Assembly (NCBI GenBank): GCA_022486625.1
Contig: JAKVKH010000005.1
Span: 1-64,000 of the forward strand
Direction of reading: 5' to 3'
DNA: 64,000 nucleotides
Source of the DNA: Butyrivibrio sp.
Lineage (GTDB): Bacteria; Bacillota; Clostridia; Lachnospirales; Lachnospiraceae
In this document: one piece after another, positions 28,807 through 39,034 of the stretch
How positions within the stretch are numbered: the first letter of the stretch is position 1
How the letters are laid out: each line of letters begins with the position of its first letter
Translations under genes and position numbers: made by a program
The notes under the pieces: generated by a model
What the model saw: only the letters and a program-made list of their open reading frames with translations
Databases searched by the model: none
Told to the model about the DNA's origin: nothing

Positions 28807-29457
28807 TTACCGTTTCACATCCCTGCTGATGATGTATTTACAGATCGGATTTCCCTTTGTGGAAAACCGTTCTTCATACTCTGTCATGACATTTCCTTCA
28901 TTCATGGCTTCATCATGATGAAGGTCAAAGGTTACTGCATCCTGTTTCCATCCTGCAGGCTCTGTTTCCTCCAGGGCGAAACGGAAAAGATCCTGATTAT
29001 CAGTTTTGAACTCTACTCTTCCGTCTTTCCTGAGAATCACATCATATCTGCGAAGAAATTCTCTTGACGGAAGCCTGCGTTTTGCATGCCGGTCTTTCGG
29101 CCACGGATCTGAAAAATTCAGATAAATTACGGAAACCTCTCCCGGTGCAAATACTTCCGTGATGACTTCTGCTTCCATCCGGATAAAATACAGGTTGGGA
29201 AGCTCTGTATCTTCCTGCTTCTGAAGTGCTCTGAGCATCACACTGGAATATTTCTCAATTCCGATATAATTAATCTCCGGATGAAGTGCCGCCATGGTCG
29301 TAATAAATCTTCCCTTACCCATGCCGATCTCAATATGAATCGGATGGTCATTTCCAAACAGCTCATGCCAGTGGCCCTTCTGCTGTTCCGGATTCTTTAC
29401 GGCATATTTACTGTCCACAATTGCTTCCCGGGCTCCGGGAATATTTCTAAGTCGCAT
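28807..29457 (-). CDS. trmB: tRNA (guanosine(46)-N7)-methyltransferase
   Basis: IEIGMGKGRFI, IGIEKYSSVMLRAL, NFSDPWPKDRHAKRRL. Confidence 0.95.
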   Translation of the reverse strand: MRLRNIPGAREAIVDSKYAVKNPEQQKGHWHELFGNDHPIHIEIGMGKGRFITTMAALHPEINYIGIEKYSSVMLRALQKQEDTELPNLYFIRMEAEVITEVFAPGEVSVIYLNFSDPWPKDRHAKRRLPSREFLRRYDVILRKDGRVEFKTDNQDLFRFALEETEPAGWKQDAVTFDLHHDEAMNEGNVMTEYEERFSTKGNPICKYIISRDVKR

Positions 29458-29677
29458 CAGATCTCCTGCTCTGTCTTTTTATTTATCAGATTTTACTTCC
29501 TATAATAAAAATATTACACCATTGACCGGAAAATGGGAAGTTCACAAATGTTCGCATCACATTAATTTTTTCGGTTTTTTTTGTGAAAACGATGTGAATC
29601 CGCTTTGGTTTTATAGCCGAATAGTGTATCATAGTCCTGTCTGAAACGAACTTTATATTCACTATTGGAGATCAATC

Positions 29678-31168
29678 ATGTTTTTACATAAATTTCATCA
29701 TAAACTGATTCACAGCTGTCTGACAGCCCTGCTTCTTCCTCCGGTGCTGTCCTTTTGTCTGTCCGGCATCAGCGGTGTATCCCTCACTGCCGGCGCGGCC
29801 TCGGAAGACAGCCTGCAAAAAGCGGCAGACGAGCGAAAGCTCCTTCCGATCCAGAGTAACGATACGGAAAACTGGCCTGAAGGCCCCGCAATTGGCGCTG
29901 AAGGCGCCATTTTAATGGATGTCAATACCGGCAGCATTCTGTATGCCAAAAATATACATGAACACCTCTATCCTGCCAGTACCACCAAGATTCTGACCTG
30001 TCTTCTTGCCGTTGAAAATGCCAGACTGAGTGATGAAGTTGTATTTTCGGACAATGCGGTACACAGCGTTCCCTCCGGCGGTTCCAATATGGGAATGGAC
30101 GCCGGTCAGTCACTGACGCTGGAGGAATGCCTGTACGGAATTATGGTTGGTTCTGCCAACGAAGCCGCAAACGCGGTTGCGGAACATGTTGCCGGCAGTA
30201 TTCCGGCATTTGCCCGGATGATGAATGCACGAGCGAAGGAACTTGGCTGTCAGGATTCACATTTTGCCAATGCCAATGGCCTTTTTGACAAAAATCACTA
30301 TACCAGCGCCTATGACCTTGCCACAATTGCCAGCACTTTTTTTAAAAATGAACTGCTGTGTAAAATTGCAGATACCCCGACCTGTCACTTCACACCGTCC
30401 GCAAACCAGCCGGATGATTTTTACCTGCATAATAAACATAAACTGATTAACGGGGATATTTCCTATGACGGAATTGTGGGCGGCAAAACAGGTTACACCG
30501 ATGAAGCAAGAGAAACACTTGTAACCTGCGCCGAACGAAACGGCATGAAACTGGTCTGTGTCATCCTCAAGGAGGAATCTCCTGCCCAGTTTACGGATAC
30601 CACCACATTGTTTGACTATGGATTCAATAATTTTCAGGCGGTCAATGTAGCCTCTCAGGACACAGGCTACATTCCCAACGATTCTTCATTTTTTAACTCT
30701 GATTACAATATTTTCGGAACTTCCGGCGCTGCTTTGTCGATCAACTCCGAAGACTACATCATTCTGCCCAAGAACGCAACAATCAAAGACACCAGTACAT
30801 CTGTTACCTACAATACAGATCCCGATGATGCAAACGCCGTTGCGCAGATCTGCTTCAGCTACAACGGAGTTGCTGTCGGCAACGCCGATGTCGATGCCGT
30901 TGCCGGAAATTCGAGTGCCGCATCAGAAAGCTCCTCTGCTGCGCTTACACCGTCAGCCAGAAGCAGCGATACGGTTTATGTGAATGTCCGGCTGGTAATT
31001 GCCGGTGTATGTCTGATCGCGGGCATCATTATCCTGATTACGGTTCTGCATGCCGTTACTTCCTCCTACCACTTCGAAGGCAGCCGGAAGGATCGTCGCA
31101 GATTCCGCCGCAGGAAGAGAGAAACAAGAAAGAAAGGATTTGGTTTTCAGGATCACTCCTCCGACTGA
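29678..31168 (+). CDS. D-alanyl-D-alanine carboxypeptidase (S11 family)
   Basis: Signal peptide; PASTTKILT (SxxK), SANEAAN (SxN), VGGKTGYT (KTG); C-terminal TM. Confidence 0.93.
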   Translation: MFLHKFHHKLIHSCLTALLLPPVLSFCLSGISGVSLTAGAASEDSLQKAADERKLLPIQSNDTENWPEGPAIGAEGAILMDVNTGSILYAKNIHEHLYPASTTKILTCLLAVENARLSDEVVFSDNAVHSVPSGGSNMGMDAGQSLTLEECLYGIMVGSANEAANAVAEHVAGSIPAFARMMNARAKELGCQDSHFANANGLFDKNHYTSAYDLATIASTFFKNELLCKIADTPTCHFTPSANQPDDFYLHNKHKLINGDISYDGIVGGKTGYTDEARETLVTCAERNGMKLVCVILKEESPAQFTDTTTLFDYGFNNFQAVNVASQDTGYIPNDSSFFNSDYNIFGTSGAALSINSEDYIILPKNATIKDTSTSVTYNTDPDDANAVAQICFSYNGVAVGNADVDAVAGNSSAASESSSAALTPSARSSDTVYVNVRLVIAGVCLIAGIIILITVLHAVTSSYHFEGSRKDRRRFRRRKRETRKKGFGFQDHSSD

Positions 31169-32133
31169 TGCGGGTTATCAGCACGCGCCGTTCTGCGCCT
31201 TATGCGCTGATGCCGTCTTGCTGTTTCCTGCTTCTGCCGGATTTCTTCGACCTCTTCCGGTGTAATAAATTTTGACGTTTTTACTACATACAGACGATCA
31301 TCTTCTGCCTTGCGGATCCTGACCTTTGATTTCATAAAACCATGCTTATCACAGTAAGATACGCTGTAATAATGTTTTCCGTTTGAGGAAAACCAGCGGA
31401 TTTTTCTTCTCAGGTTCCGATGGCACAGATAACACTTGGTGCTCATCACCTCCGGATCTTCAAGAAGTTCTTCTTTTGTCTCAAATTCACGTGAAATATA
31501 TTTGGCATAATCATCAAACACCACATGAATTTCCTGTCTCTTATCCTTTGGTGTCACATAACTGTCAAAAGATATGTTCTTCAATACCTTCTCATCCAGT
31601 CTTGCAAAAATCTCCGCCGTATACTCTGCGTCAGACAGAGCCCGATGAAACGGGTGCTGCTTATCCAACTGCATAAAATCAATTGCGTATTCCAGCGCAC
31701 GTCTCGACTTTCCATCCTCACACCCGATGCTGAAAAGCTTTTGCACATCATAATATCTGAGTGGACCATCTGAAAGCAGATTCATATGATAATAGTCCAT
31801 ATTACGCTGCAGTTCTGTCAGATCAAGCGTACCCCAGCTGCAGAATACCGGATCCTCACCACACCATTTAAGGAAATCCTCTGCCACCTGTACAAACGGA
31901 TCTCCCTTCTGGAGATCCTCCATGGTCAGGTGAATCAGCTTCCCCGTTACACGATGCATTTCCTGATATACCTGCGGTTTGACCAGACGACTGAATTCTC
32001 CCGTCTGCTGCCTTTGTTCATTCAAGCGCACTGCGCCGATCTCTACAATCTCAAACGGAAGTTCCTTCAGTTCCTGCTCCCGGACACTTCCACCCTGATT
32101 CCATTCCAGATCAAATACAATATAATTTCCCAT
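31153..32133 (-). CDS. DEDDh 3'-5' exonuclease with C-terminal Cys/His motif extension
   Basis: VFDLEWNQ, EIVEIGAV, HRALSDAEYTAEIF; C-terminal CYLCHRN..YCDKHGF. Confidence 0.85.
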   Translation of the reverse strand: MGNYIVFDLEWNQGGSVREQELKELPFEIVEIGAVRLNEQRQQTGEFSRLVKPQVYQEMHRVTGKLIHLTMEDLQKGDPFVQVAEDFLKWCGEDPVFCSWGTLDLTELQRNMDYYHMNLLSDGPLRYYDVQKLFSIGCEDGKSRRALEYAIDFMQLDKQHPFHRALSDAEYTAEIFARLDEKVLKNISFDSYVTPKDKRQEIHVVFDDYAKYISREFETKEELLEDPEVMSTKCYLCHRNLRRKIRWFSSNGKHYYSVSYCDKHGFMKSKVRIRKAEDDRLYVVKTSKFITPEEVEEIRQKQETARRHQRIRRRTARADNPHQSEE

Positions 32134-32145
32134 ATTTTTCTTCCA

Positions 32146-34959
32146 TTATTCTATCTCATATGAGATGGAACTTCCGCCGCCAGCCTGCCTGGTGACAATG
32201 ATTTTACGGTCAATCCGGCTCTTGAGCTCGGAAACGTGAGAAATAATTCCGACCAGACGATTACTGCTTCCAAGACCCGCAAGCGCAGTCATCGCCTGCT
32301 CCAGCGTCTCCTCATCAAGAGACCCGAAGCCTTCATCCACAAACATTGTGTCCAGCTGAATTCCGCCGGCACTTCGCTGAATCTCATCCGCAAGTCCCAG
32401 TGCCAGTGAAAGAGAGGCCATAAATGATTCTCCTCCTGACAATGTACGCACATTTCTCTGTGTCCCATTATAATGATCTATGACGTCAAGTTCCAGTCCG
32501 CTCTGACTCTTCTGATTTCCGGCTTCACGCCTTCTTTTCAGTTCATAGTGTCCGCTGCTCATCATCATGAATCTGGTATTGGCTCTGCCGATCATCCGGT
32601 CAAAAAAATTCATCTGGACATAGGTCTCCAGCATTACCTTTTCCTTGCCGGTCAGACCACCGTTCGCCGTACTGCTCAGTGCCAGCTTCCAGGAAAGTTC
32701 CCCTTCCATTTTGCTGATGGTTTCCGCCTTTTCCTTAAAGCCGATATAAATTTTCTTATTCGTCTGAAAGCGGAAGGATACCTCAGATCTCTGTTCTGAA
32801 AGTTCCTGCCTCGTGCTGACAAGTGTCCTGTATTTCTCCTGCAGTTCTTCCATCTCATATACCGGCATGTCTGCAAGCGTTTTCTCCAGTGTCTGCACAC
32901 TTTCCTTTTTCTCTGCCATCTTTCTTGTCATTTCCTGATACGCACTCTGCGCCTTCAGAAACTGATCTTCAAGATTTTTCTTTTCCACCCGCAATATCTG
33001 AATCTGCCGCATGGCTTCTTCCCTGGATGGATACTCCAGCAGTTCCCTGATTCCTGCAAGTACCTTTTCTTCTGCCTGCAGGCGGGTTCTATTCTGTGCC
33101 TGATCCACCTCCAGCTGATGAAGTCCGGTATCTGCCTGCACCTTTTTCTGTTCAAGAAGCGGAATTGCCTTCTCCAGCGTTTCCGCCTGTTTTACACGTA
33201 CGCCGGCTTCCTGCAGCGCCTGCTGCTGCGCCTTTTGCTGCTCCATGCACTCGCTGATCTGCTGTTGCAGAACATTCCGCAGTTTTTCCGGAATCTGTCC
33301 GGTCTTCTGTGCTTCAGACTCCGCACTTTCCGTTTCCTCTTCTGCCATCTGCATGCAGGAAACTGCATCCCGGAAAATTTCCTGCAGAAGTGCCTGGCAG
33401 ATCCCCTTCTGCGCGCCCGCCATAGCACTGTCCTTCGAAACCTTCTGCTGCTGCCTGGCCGCCTCTGCCGATGCGTTATCCACATCCTGTTTATCCGGTG
33501 CATCCTGTGTCAGCTGCGCCGGCGCGGGGTGCTGCAATGCACCGCAGACAGGACACGGCGTCCCTTCCTTAAGTCCTGCTGCCAGAATTCCCGCCTGCGC
33601 ATGCAGATATCTGCGGTTTTTCTCTTCATAGTCTTTTCTCCGCGTTTCTGCAATTTCTTCTTCCTGCAGAAAAATCTTCTGAAGTTCAACGAGATGTTCC
33701 GACTCTTTCGTAAAACGAAGTTCCTTCTCCTTCAGTACCTGCAGTCTTTTCAGATTTTCTCCGTTTTCTGTCAGAAGCGCCTGTGCTCTGCTTTCCTGTG
33801 TCGGCGCTTCCTTAAGTGATTCCAGCTGCTTTTTCTGTTCAAGAAGCTGCTCCTGCAGATGTTCACTTTCCTGTTTCAGAAGGAGCATCTGTCCGGCCGC
33901 CTCTTCCTCCGCTTTTTTCAGCTTCAGAATTTCCTGCTGCTTCTGCTCCTGCGTTTCATACTGCGGAAGCTTTTTTTCCTCTTCTGACAGACGGATCGCA
34001 GTCTGCTCTCTCTGCGATGCCTGCTTCTGCGCTTCCTCATACAGTGCTCCGGCACTGTCAAGGAGCGGCACAAGGGCCGCTGCGCTCTCCCGTTCCTGCC
34101 TCAGCCTCTCCTGCGCTTTCAGGCGGTTTCCCGCCATTCCGATCTGCTGATTCGTATGCTCCAGCGCCTTTTCATTCTCCTGTTCCTTTGCTTTCAGATC
34201 TTCCATGGATACTTTATCTGTGCGCAGCATTTCTTCAAGAAGCGTCAGAATCTCCGCAGGTCTTGTGACTTCACAGCCATCCAGTGTTTCCTTCTGTGCA
34301 TCCGAAATACACTGAATCTCCTGCCTGAGCTGTTCAAGGCTCTTTTTTACTTCCTCGTAGGCACTCCCTGTCTCAAGGGTTTCTCTGCGCAGACTATCCT
34401 GCAGCTGCTGGTATCTTCCTGTTTTGAAGATTTCCCGGAAAATACGGCTGCGGTCCTCGGTCTTCGCCAGAAGAAGCTTTAAAAAGTCTCCCTGCGCAAT
34501 CATGGCTATCTGCGAAAACTGATTACGGTCAAGTCCGATCAGTTCGGTTACTGCCTTTGTAACATCACGCGTTCTGGTAACTGCCGGCCTTCCATCCGGA
34601 AACAAAAGCTCTGCCTCCGCCTTCTGAACCGTTACGCCCTCGCCGCGGCTCTTTGCACGCTCATAGTCCGGATTTCTGCGCACCGTATAGATCCGGTCAT
34701 GATACAGAAACGTCAGTTCCACAAAGGTCGGTGTCTGGTCATCCGCATACTTGCTCCGGAACATTCTGGCATCATCACGGCTGCTGCCGCTGGCTTCGCC
34801 ATACAGCGCATAGGTAATGGCATCAAATATTGTCGTTTTGCCGGCACCGGTGTCTCCTGTAATCAGATAGATTCCGCCGTTTCCGAGCTTTGTAAAATCC
34901 ACAACAGTTTCTGCCCGGTACGGGCCAAAGGCAGACATTGTCAGCTTGATCGGTCTCAT
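32146..34959 (-). CDS. sbcC: exonuclease subunit SbcC
   Basis: MRPIKLTMSAFGPYRAETVVDF, Walker A ITGDTGAGKTTIFDAI, CPVCG zinc hook, LSGGESFMASLSLALGLAD. Confidence 0.96.
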   Translation of the reverse strand: MRPIKLTMSAFGPYRAETVVDFTKLGNGGIYLITGDTGAGKTTIFDAITYALYGEASGSSRDDARMFRSKYADDQTPTFVELTFLYHDRIYTVRRNPDYERAKSRGEGVTVQKAEAELLFPDGRPAVTRTRDVTKAVTELIGLDRNQFSQIAMIAQGDFLKLLLAKTEDRSRIFREIFKTGRYQQLQDSLRRETLETGSAYEEVKKSLEQLRQEIQCISDAQKETLDGCEVTRPAEILTLLEEMLRTDKVSMEDLKAKEQENEKALEHTNQQIGMAGNRLKAQERLRQERESAAALVPLLDSAGALYEEAQKQASQREQTAIRLSEEEKKLPQYETQEQKQQEILKLKKAEEEAAGQMLLLKQESEHLQEQLLEQKKQLESLKEAPTQESRAQALLTENGENLKRLQVLKEKELRFTKESEHLVELQKIFLQEEEIAETRRKDYEEKNRRYLHAQAGILAAGLKEGTPCPVCGALQHPAPAQLTQDAPDKQDVDNASAEAARQQQKVSKDSAMAGAQKGICQALLQEIFRDAVSCMQMAEEETESAESEAQKTGQIPEKLRNVLQQQISECMEQQKAQQQALQEAGVRVKQAETLEKAIPLLEQKKVQADTGLHQLEVDQAQNRTRLQAEEKVLAGIRELLEYPSREEAMRQIQILRVEKKNLEDQFLKAQSAYQEMTRKMAEKKESVQTLEKTLADMPVYEMEELQEKYRTLVSTRQELSEQRSEVSFRFQTNKKIYIGFKEKAETISKMEGELSWKLALSSTANGGLTGKEKVMLETYVQMNFFDRMIGRANTRFMMMSSGHYELKRRREAGNQKSQSGLELDVIDHYNGTQRNVRTLSGGESFMASLSLALGLADEIQRSAGGIQLDTMFVDEGFGSLDEETLEQAMTALAGLGSSNRLVGIISHVSELKSRIDRKIIVTRQAGGGSSISYEIE

Positions 34960-36092
34960 TCTCCCTGCCCCCATATCTCATCAATCAGTTTCTGTACATG
35001 CTCCTGCTGCTGTGCGCTCATGGGCTGGTTATTCTGCAGTTCATAGAATTCTGCAAACAGCTCTGCCGGTGTTTTATCCTGTACCTGCTCCGCAGCGTCG
35101 ATCCGGTTCATGGTTCTGGTTCTTAAATTGTCATAATCCAGCTTCATAATCCCCGGATAAATCGTATGAAGCCTGTCCATGACATCAGGAATATCCTCTT
35201 CATCCGTCAGCGTAATATGCAGATAATCATCCGTTTTTGTACCCGCGTAATTTTTTCTCGCCGTCAGATCTTCATAGGAACCTTTAAGTTCGCGCAAGTC
35301 ATGCAGCGGGTGAAGCGGTATCTCCTGCAGCTGCACACTGCCTTTCTCCCGCAGTTCCACCATGGTCACGCTCTTATCACGCTTTGCTTCGGAAAAAGAA
35401 TATTTGAGCGGCGTCCCGCAGTAACGCACCGTTTCTCTTCCGATCTTCTGCGGCGTATGAATATGCCCGAGCGCCACATAATCAAAATCGTCAAACAAAG
35501 AGGCATCCATGTTATCAAGTCCGCCGACCAGAATTTCCTCTGATTCACTGGTTTTGGCACCGGTAACAAACTGATGTGCCAGAAGGACACTTCGCTGCGA
35601 CTTATCTACCGGTGTCTGTGCCAGCACATACTGAACCGCCTCCTGATAGCTTCCGATCTCCGCTTCAGGATACGCCTGCCTCACAATGGTCGGTTTCAAA
35701 AACGGCAGCAGATAAAAATTCACAGTTCCGTACTCATCCTGCTGACTGTATTTCTGAACCGTTCCATGAAATGCCACAGACATGAACACGCTGCTCTGCG
35801 TCATCAGCCTTGCACCAAAGGAAAGCCGCTCTGCCGAGTCATGATTGCCGCTGATCACATACACCGGTACCTTTCTGTCAGAAAGCGCCGTCAGGAAATC
35901 ATCAAAAAGCTGTACGGCTTCTGCCGGGGGGATCGGTTTGTCATACACATCCCCGCTGATCAGAACGGCGTCTGCCTTCTGCTCTCCTGCAATTTTCAGA
36001 ATCTGTTTCAGTATATATTTCTGATCCTCATACATGGAAAACTCATAGACTCTTTTCCCCAGATGAAGATCTGACAAATGCATCAATCGCAT
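34956..36092 (-). CDS. sbcD: exonuclease subunit SbcD
   Basis: MRLMHLSDLHLGKRVYEFS, ISGDVYDK, SGNHDS; overlaps sbcC by ATGA. Confidence 0.96.
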   Translation of the reverse strand: MRLMHLSDLHLGKRVYEFSMYEDQKYILKQILKIAGEQKADAVLISGDVYDKPIPPAEAVQLFDDFLTALSDRKVPVYVISGNHDSAERLSFGARLMTQSSVFMSVAFHGTVQKYSQQDEYGTVNFYLLPFLKPTIVRQAYPEAEIGSYQEAVQYVLAQTPVDKSQRSVLLAHQFVTGAKTSESEEILVGGLDNMDASLFDDFDYVALGHIHTPQKIGRETVRYCGTPLKYSFSEAKRDKSVTMVELREKGSVQLQEIPLHPLHDLRELKGSYEDLTARKNYAGTKTDDYLHITLTDEEDIPDVMDRLHTIYPGIMKLDYDNLRTRTMNRIDAAEQVQDKTPAELFAEFYELQNNQPMSAQQQEHVQKLIDEIWGQGE

Positions 36093-36127
36093 GGATCCTA
36101 TCCTTCCTGATTTTAATGTTTATACCG

Positions 36128-36937
36128 TTACTTATATAGCTTCACCTTCGCAAACAGGCGTCCTTTTCTTGAAGTTCCGCCGGTTCCTTCATATTGAAAC
36201 TTACCATGTCCACGCACTGAAACACGTGCCCCGGGTTTCAGATCATATCCGCCGCTGAATGCACATCTTCCGTCCACAAACACATCCTGCGCTTCAATAA
36301 GCTGCTGCGCCTGCGCTCTTGAAAGACGGTAGACAAAGGCCAGAACCGCATCCAGCCGTTCTGAAGCAACACTTCCCTCAATCTCTTCAAATTCCGGCCG
36401 GATATTACATTCTCCCGGAAGTACCTCTTCACACCGGACCGAGGTATGCCTGATCCTGATCAGTTCCGTACAGATCACCGGCGCAATATCCTTCATTACG
36501 AAAATGTATGCGTCTGCGCTTCCCCGGATCGCCAGGATATCTCCGATTTTATCCCGCTCAATTCCCATGTTCATCAATGCCCCGAGATAATCTCTGTGAA
36601 TCAGATCATCTGCAAAGCGGGCATTGACCGGTCTGACCCGGATACAGGATACAACCTGCGGATCTGCCGCTTCCTGCAGGCAGAAAGATTCTTCATCCAG
36701 GTAGGATGGCAGAAAACACAGTACATTTCTGTCTGCTTCTTCCCAGCCTCCATACAGACAGAAGGAAACGCCATTACAGACATTTACGCCCGTGGGTATC
36801 CCCTGTTTTGCCATGATCTCATATACTGCTGCAATTTCAGAAGCGGACAGAAACTCCGTGTGCGTAACATATTCATTCTGATAGGCCTTATTCGAGAGTT
36901 CTCTGATTCGTCCCGCCAGATATTCTGATTCTTCCAT
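36128..36937 (-). CDS. YlmH-family S4-domain RNA-binding protein
   Basis: C-terminal S4 domain SERLDAVLAFVYRLSRAQAQQLIEAQDVFVDGR. Confidence 0.88.
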   Translation of the reverse strand: MEESEYLAGRIRELSNKAYQNEYVTHTEFLSASEIAAVYEIMAKQGIPTGVNVCNGVSFCLYGGWEEADRNVLCFLPSYLDEESFCLQEAADPQVVSCIRVRPVNARFADDLIHRDYLGALMNMGIERDKIGDILAIRGSADAYIFVMKDIAPVICTELIRIRHTSVRCEEVLPGECNIRPEFEEIEGSVASERLDAVLAFVYRLSRAQAQQLIEAQDVFVDGRCAFSGGYDLKPGARVSVRGHGKFQYEGTGGTSRKGRLFAKVKLYK

Positions 36938-36945
36938 ATCGTTTT

Positions 36946-37551
36946 CTATTCCTTTCCGTTCTTCTGAATACGTCCTTTATCCAGATTCGGCTGCAGAAAT
37001 TTCCGGGCACAGTACTCCCACAGTTCCTGTGAGCCTTCTGCTGTATGTGCATTGCGCTGCAGGATCTGCTGCAGATACACCCCGTGCTCTGCCCAGCTCT
37101 TTCCATCGGATGCTGCATTCAGCATCATCGGCTGGATATTATCCATCGTTCTGGCAAACTTGGCTTCCGGTGTCTCTTCCGCTTCAAATTCTTCCCACAG
37201 TGCACGCAGATGCGCACCCTGATCCGGCGGAAGAATACTGAAAATACGTTCCGCGGCAGCGGTTTCCCTTGTTTTCTGCGTTTCCTTGTCCTGCCCGCCA
37301 TAGGCATAAGTATCTCCCGCATCAATTTCCACCAGATCGTGAATCAGCAGAATTGTCACGGTCTTTAAAACATCAATCTTTTCATTTGCATATTCAGACA
37401 GCAGAATCGTCATCAGTGCCATATGCCAGGCATGCTCGGCATCTCCCTCTTTTCTGGAACCATCCGCCAGATAGGTCTGCCTTGTAATTTCCTTTTCCTT
37501 ATCGATTTCTCTGCAGAAATCAAACTGTCTGTCCAGTCGATCCTGATTCAT
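36946..37551 (-). CDS. HD-domain hydrolase (YfbR/5'-nucleotidase-like)
   Basis: DAEHAWHMALM, IHDLVEIDAGDTYAY motifs. Confidence 0.85.
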   Translation of the reverse strand: MNQDRLDRQFDFCREIDKEKEITRQTYLADGSRKEGDAEHAWHMALMTILLSEYANEKIDVLKTVTILLIHDLVEIDAGDTYAYGGQDKETQKTRETAAAERIFSILPPDQGAHLRALWEEFEAEETPEAKFARTMDNIQPMMLNAASDGKSWAEHGVYLQQILQRNAHTAEGSQELWEYCARKFLQPNLDKGRIQKNGKE

Positions 37552-38582
37552 AAATCTTTTTCTCCTTTTTCCCGAAGATAATTTCCTACCATATCAAATT
37601 CATCAAGGTAAATACAGTTCGGCATGGCATGCGCCGCCACCTTCTGCCGGCAGGTCTCATAATCCATCCAGCAGACGCTTTCCACTTCACTCTCCTGCAG
37701 CCTGAGCCCACTGATCTCCACCGGTTCCCGGTACAGATACACATGACTGAGTTCTCTGTCCCTGAACATCCTGCCATAGAATGGCGCTGCAAATGACCCC
37801 CTGTGTTCACCGATACAGACCAGCTGCTCCGGAAGCGCCGTAATTCCCAGTTCTTCCTTCATCTCCCGCAGCGCTGCAGGAAGCGGTTCATCCCCTGCCT
37901 GTATATGTCCTGCGGAGGAAATATCATAGCATCCCGGGTTGGAGTCCTTCCCGGCACTCCGTTTCTGAAGCAGGACATCATAACCGCCATGCCCGTTCCC
38001 CCGTATAATCCACATATGAACCGTTCCGTGAAGGCTGCCTTCGCGATGTACCACGCCGCGCTCCTGACGCTGGCCGCTTTTTGTTCCATCATCCCTCAGA
38101 AGATCGAACAGTTCCATCTGTGCTCCGTTAAGCGCTGCCGACACCAGACCGCCATGCCCGTCATAAACCAGTTTCAGAGAAAAGAACGGTGCATCCTCAT
38201 CCAGCAGACGGAAAAAGATCTTATCTCCCGGCCAGATATTCATCTTCCAGATCTGTTCCACAGATACCCATTCCAGAACGCCTTCATCACAGGGAACGGG
38301 GTCTCCTGTATATCCATCTGCAGTAAACAGTGACATATATTCTGTAACCCCGTCTCCGGATACAAAGGTCACAACTGCACGGTACCGGTATGAAGTCAGT
38401 GTATAGCCGGTTTCTTCCTTCACTTCTCTTAAAAGACACTCCTCCGGACTTTCTTCTTTTTCAAAATGCCCGCCGATTCCGATCCATTTATCTTTATTTA
38501 CATCATTCTGCTTCACAATTCTGTGAAGCATCAGATACTGATCTTTTTTCCTTATATAACAGAGTGTTGTCAGCTGCACCAT
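37548..38582 (-). CDS. tandem NUDIX-domain hydrolase (two NUDIX boxes)
   Basis: GGHFEKEESPEECLLREVKEETGYT and AGHIQAGDEPLPAALREMKEELGI; start MVQLTTLCYI. Confidence 0.88.
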   Translation of the reverse strand: MVQLTTLCYIRKKDQYLMLHRIVKQNDVNKDKWIGIGGHFEKEESPEECLLREVKEETGYTLTSYRYRAVVTFVSGDGVTEYMSLFTADGYTGDPVPCDEGVLEWVSVEQIWKMNIWPGDKIFFRLLDEDAPFFSLKLVYDGHGGLVSAALNGAQMELFDLLRDDGTKSGQRQERGVVHREGSLHGTVHMWIIRGNGHGGYDVLLQKRSAGKDSNPGCYDISSAGHIQAGDEPLPAALREMKEELGITALPEQLVCIGEHRGSFAAPFYGRMFRDRELSHVYLYREPVEISGLRLQESEVESVCWMDYETCRQKVAAHAMPNCIYLDEFDMVGNYLREKGEKDL

Positions 38583-38683
38583 TTTTCTGCCTTTTCCTTT
38601 TTCCTGTTTCTTCCTGTATTCCTTTTTACTGATATAGTATAACACCCCAGGCGGAAACGGAATCCCGCTTTTACAGTTTCTTC

Positions 38684-38744
38684 TTGACATAGTTAAATTT
38701 TCTGATATATTTAGTTCCAAGTATTTATTTAAATATTATTTAAG
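38684..38744 (+). promoter_or_regulatory. FAS operon promoter and FabT-like palindromic operator
   Basis: TTGACA (38684-38689), 16-nt spacer, TATATT (38706-38711); imperfect palindrome TTTAAAT-ATT-ATTTAAG (38728-38744). Confidence 0.6.
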
Positions 38745-38803
38745 TAAATATTTTGATGCATTAGCTGTTTATACCAGACGCACTGGTAGAAAGGATGTAC
38801 ATT

Positions 38804-39034
38804 ATGACATTTGAAGAACTGAAGAAAATTATTGTGGATACACTCGGCTGTGAAGAAGATAAGGTAACTCCGGAAGCAACTCTGATGAACGATCTTGAAG
38901 CAGATTCACTCGATCTCGTAGAACTGCACATGGCACTTGAAGACGCAACAGGCGCCAAGATTCCGGATGATGAAATTGCAAAACTTCAGACCGTAAACGA
39001 CGTTCTGACCTATATCAAAGGAAATGCAGCATGA
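38804..39034 (+). CDS. acpP: acyl carrier protein
   Basis: LEADSLDLVELHMALE with DSL phosphopantetheine site; SD AGAAAGGA. Confidence 0.95.
   Translation: MTFEELKKIIVDTLGCEEDKVTPEATLMNDLEADSLDLVELHMALEDATGAKIPDDEIAKLQTVNDVLTYIKGNAA

Noticed and set aside
29582-29595. cre-like TGAAAACGATGTGA upstream of the carboxypeptidase
   Set aside because: At least one mismatch in the core and no metabolic reason for catabolite control; too weak alone.
33118-33819. 233-aa plus-strand ORF rich in Leu/Arg
   Set aside because: Antisense to the SbcC coiled-coil region; the apparent repeat-like Leu content mirrors Gln/Glu/Lys codons on the other strand.
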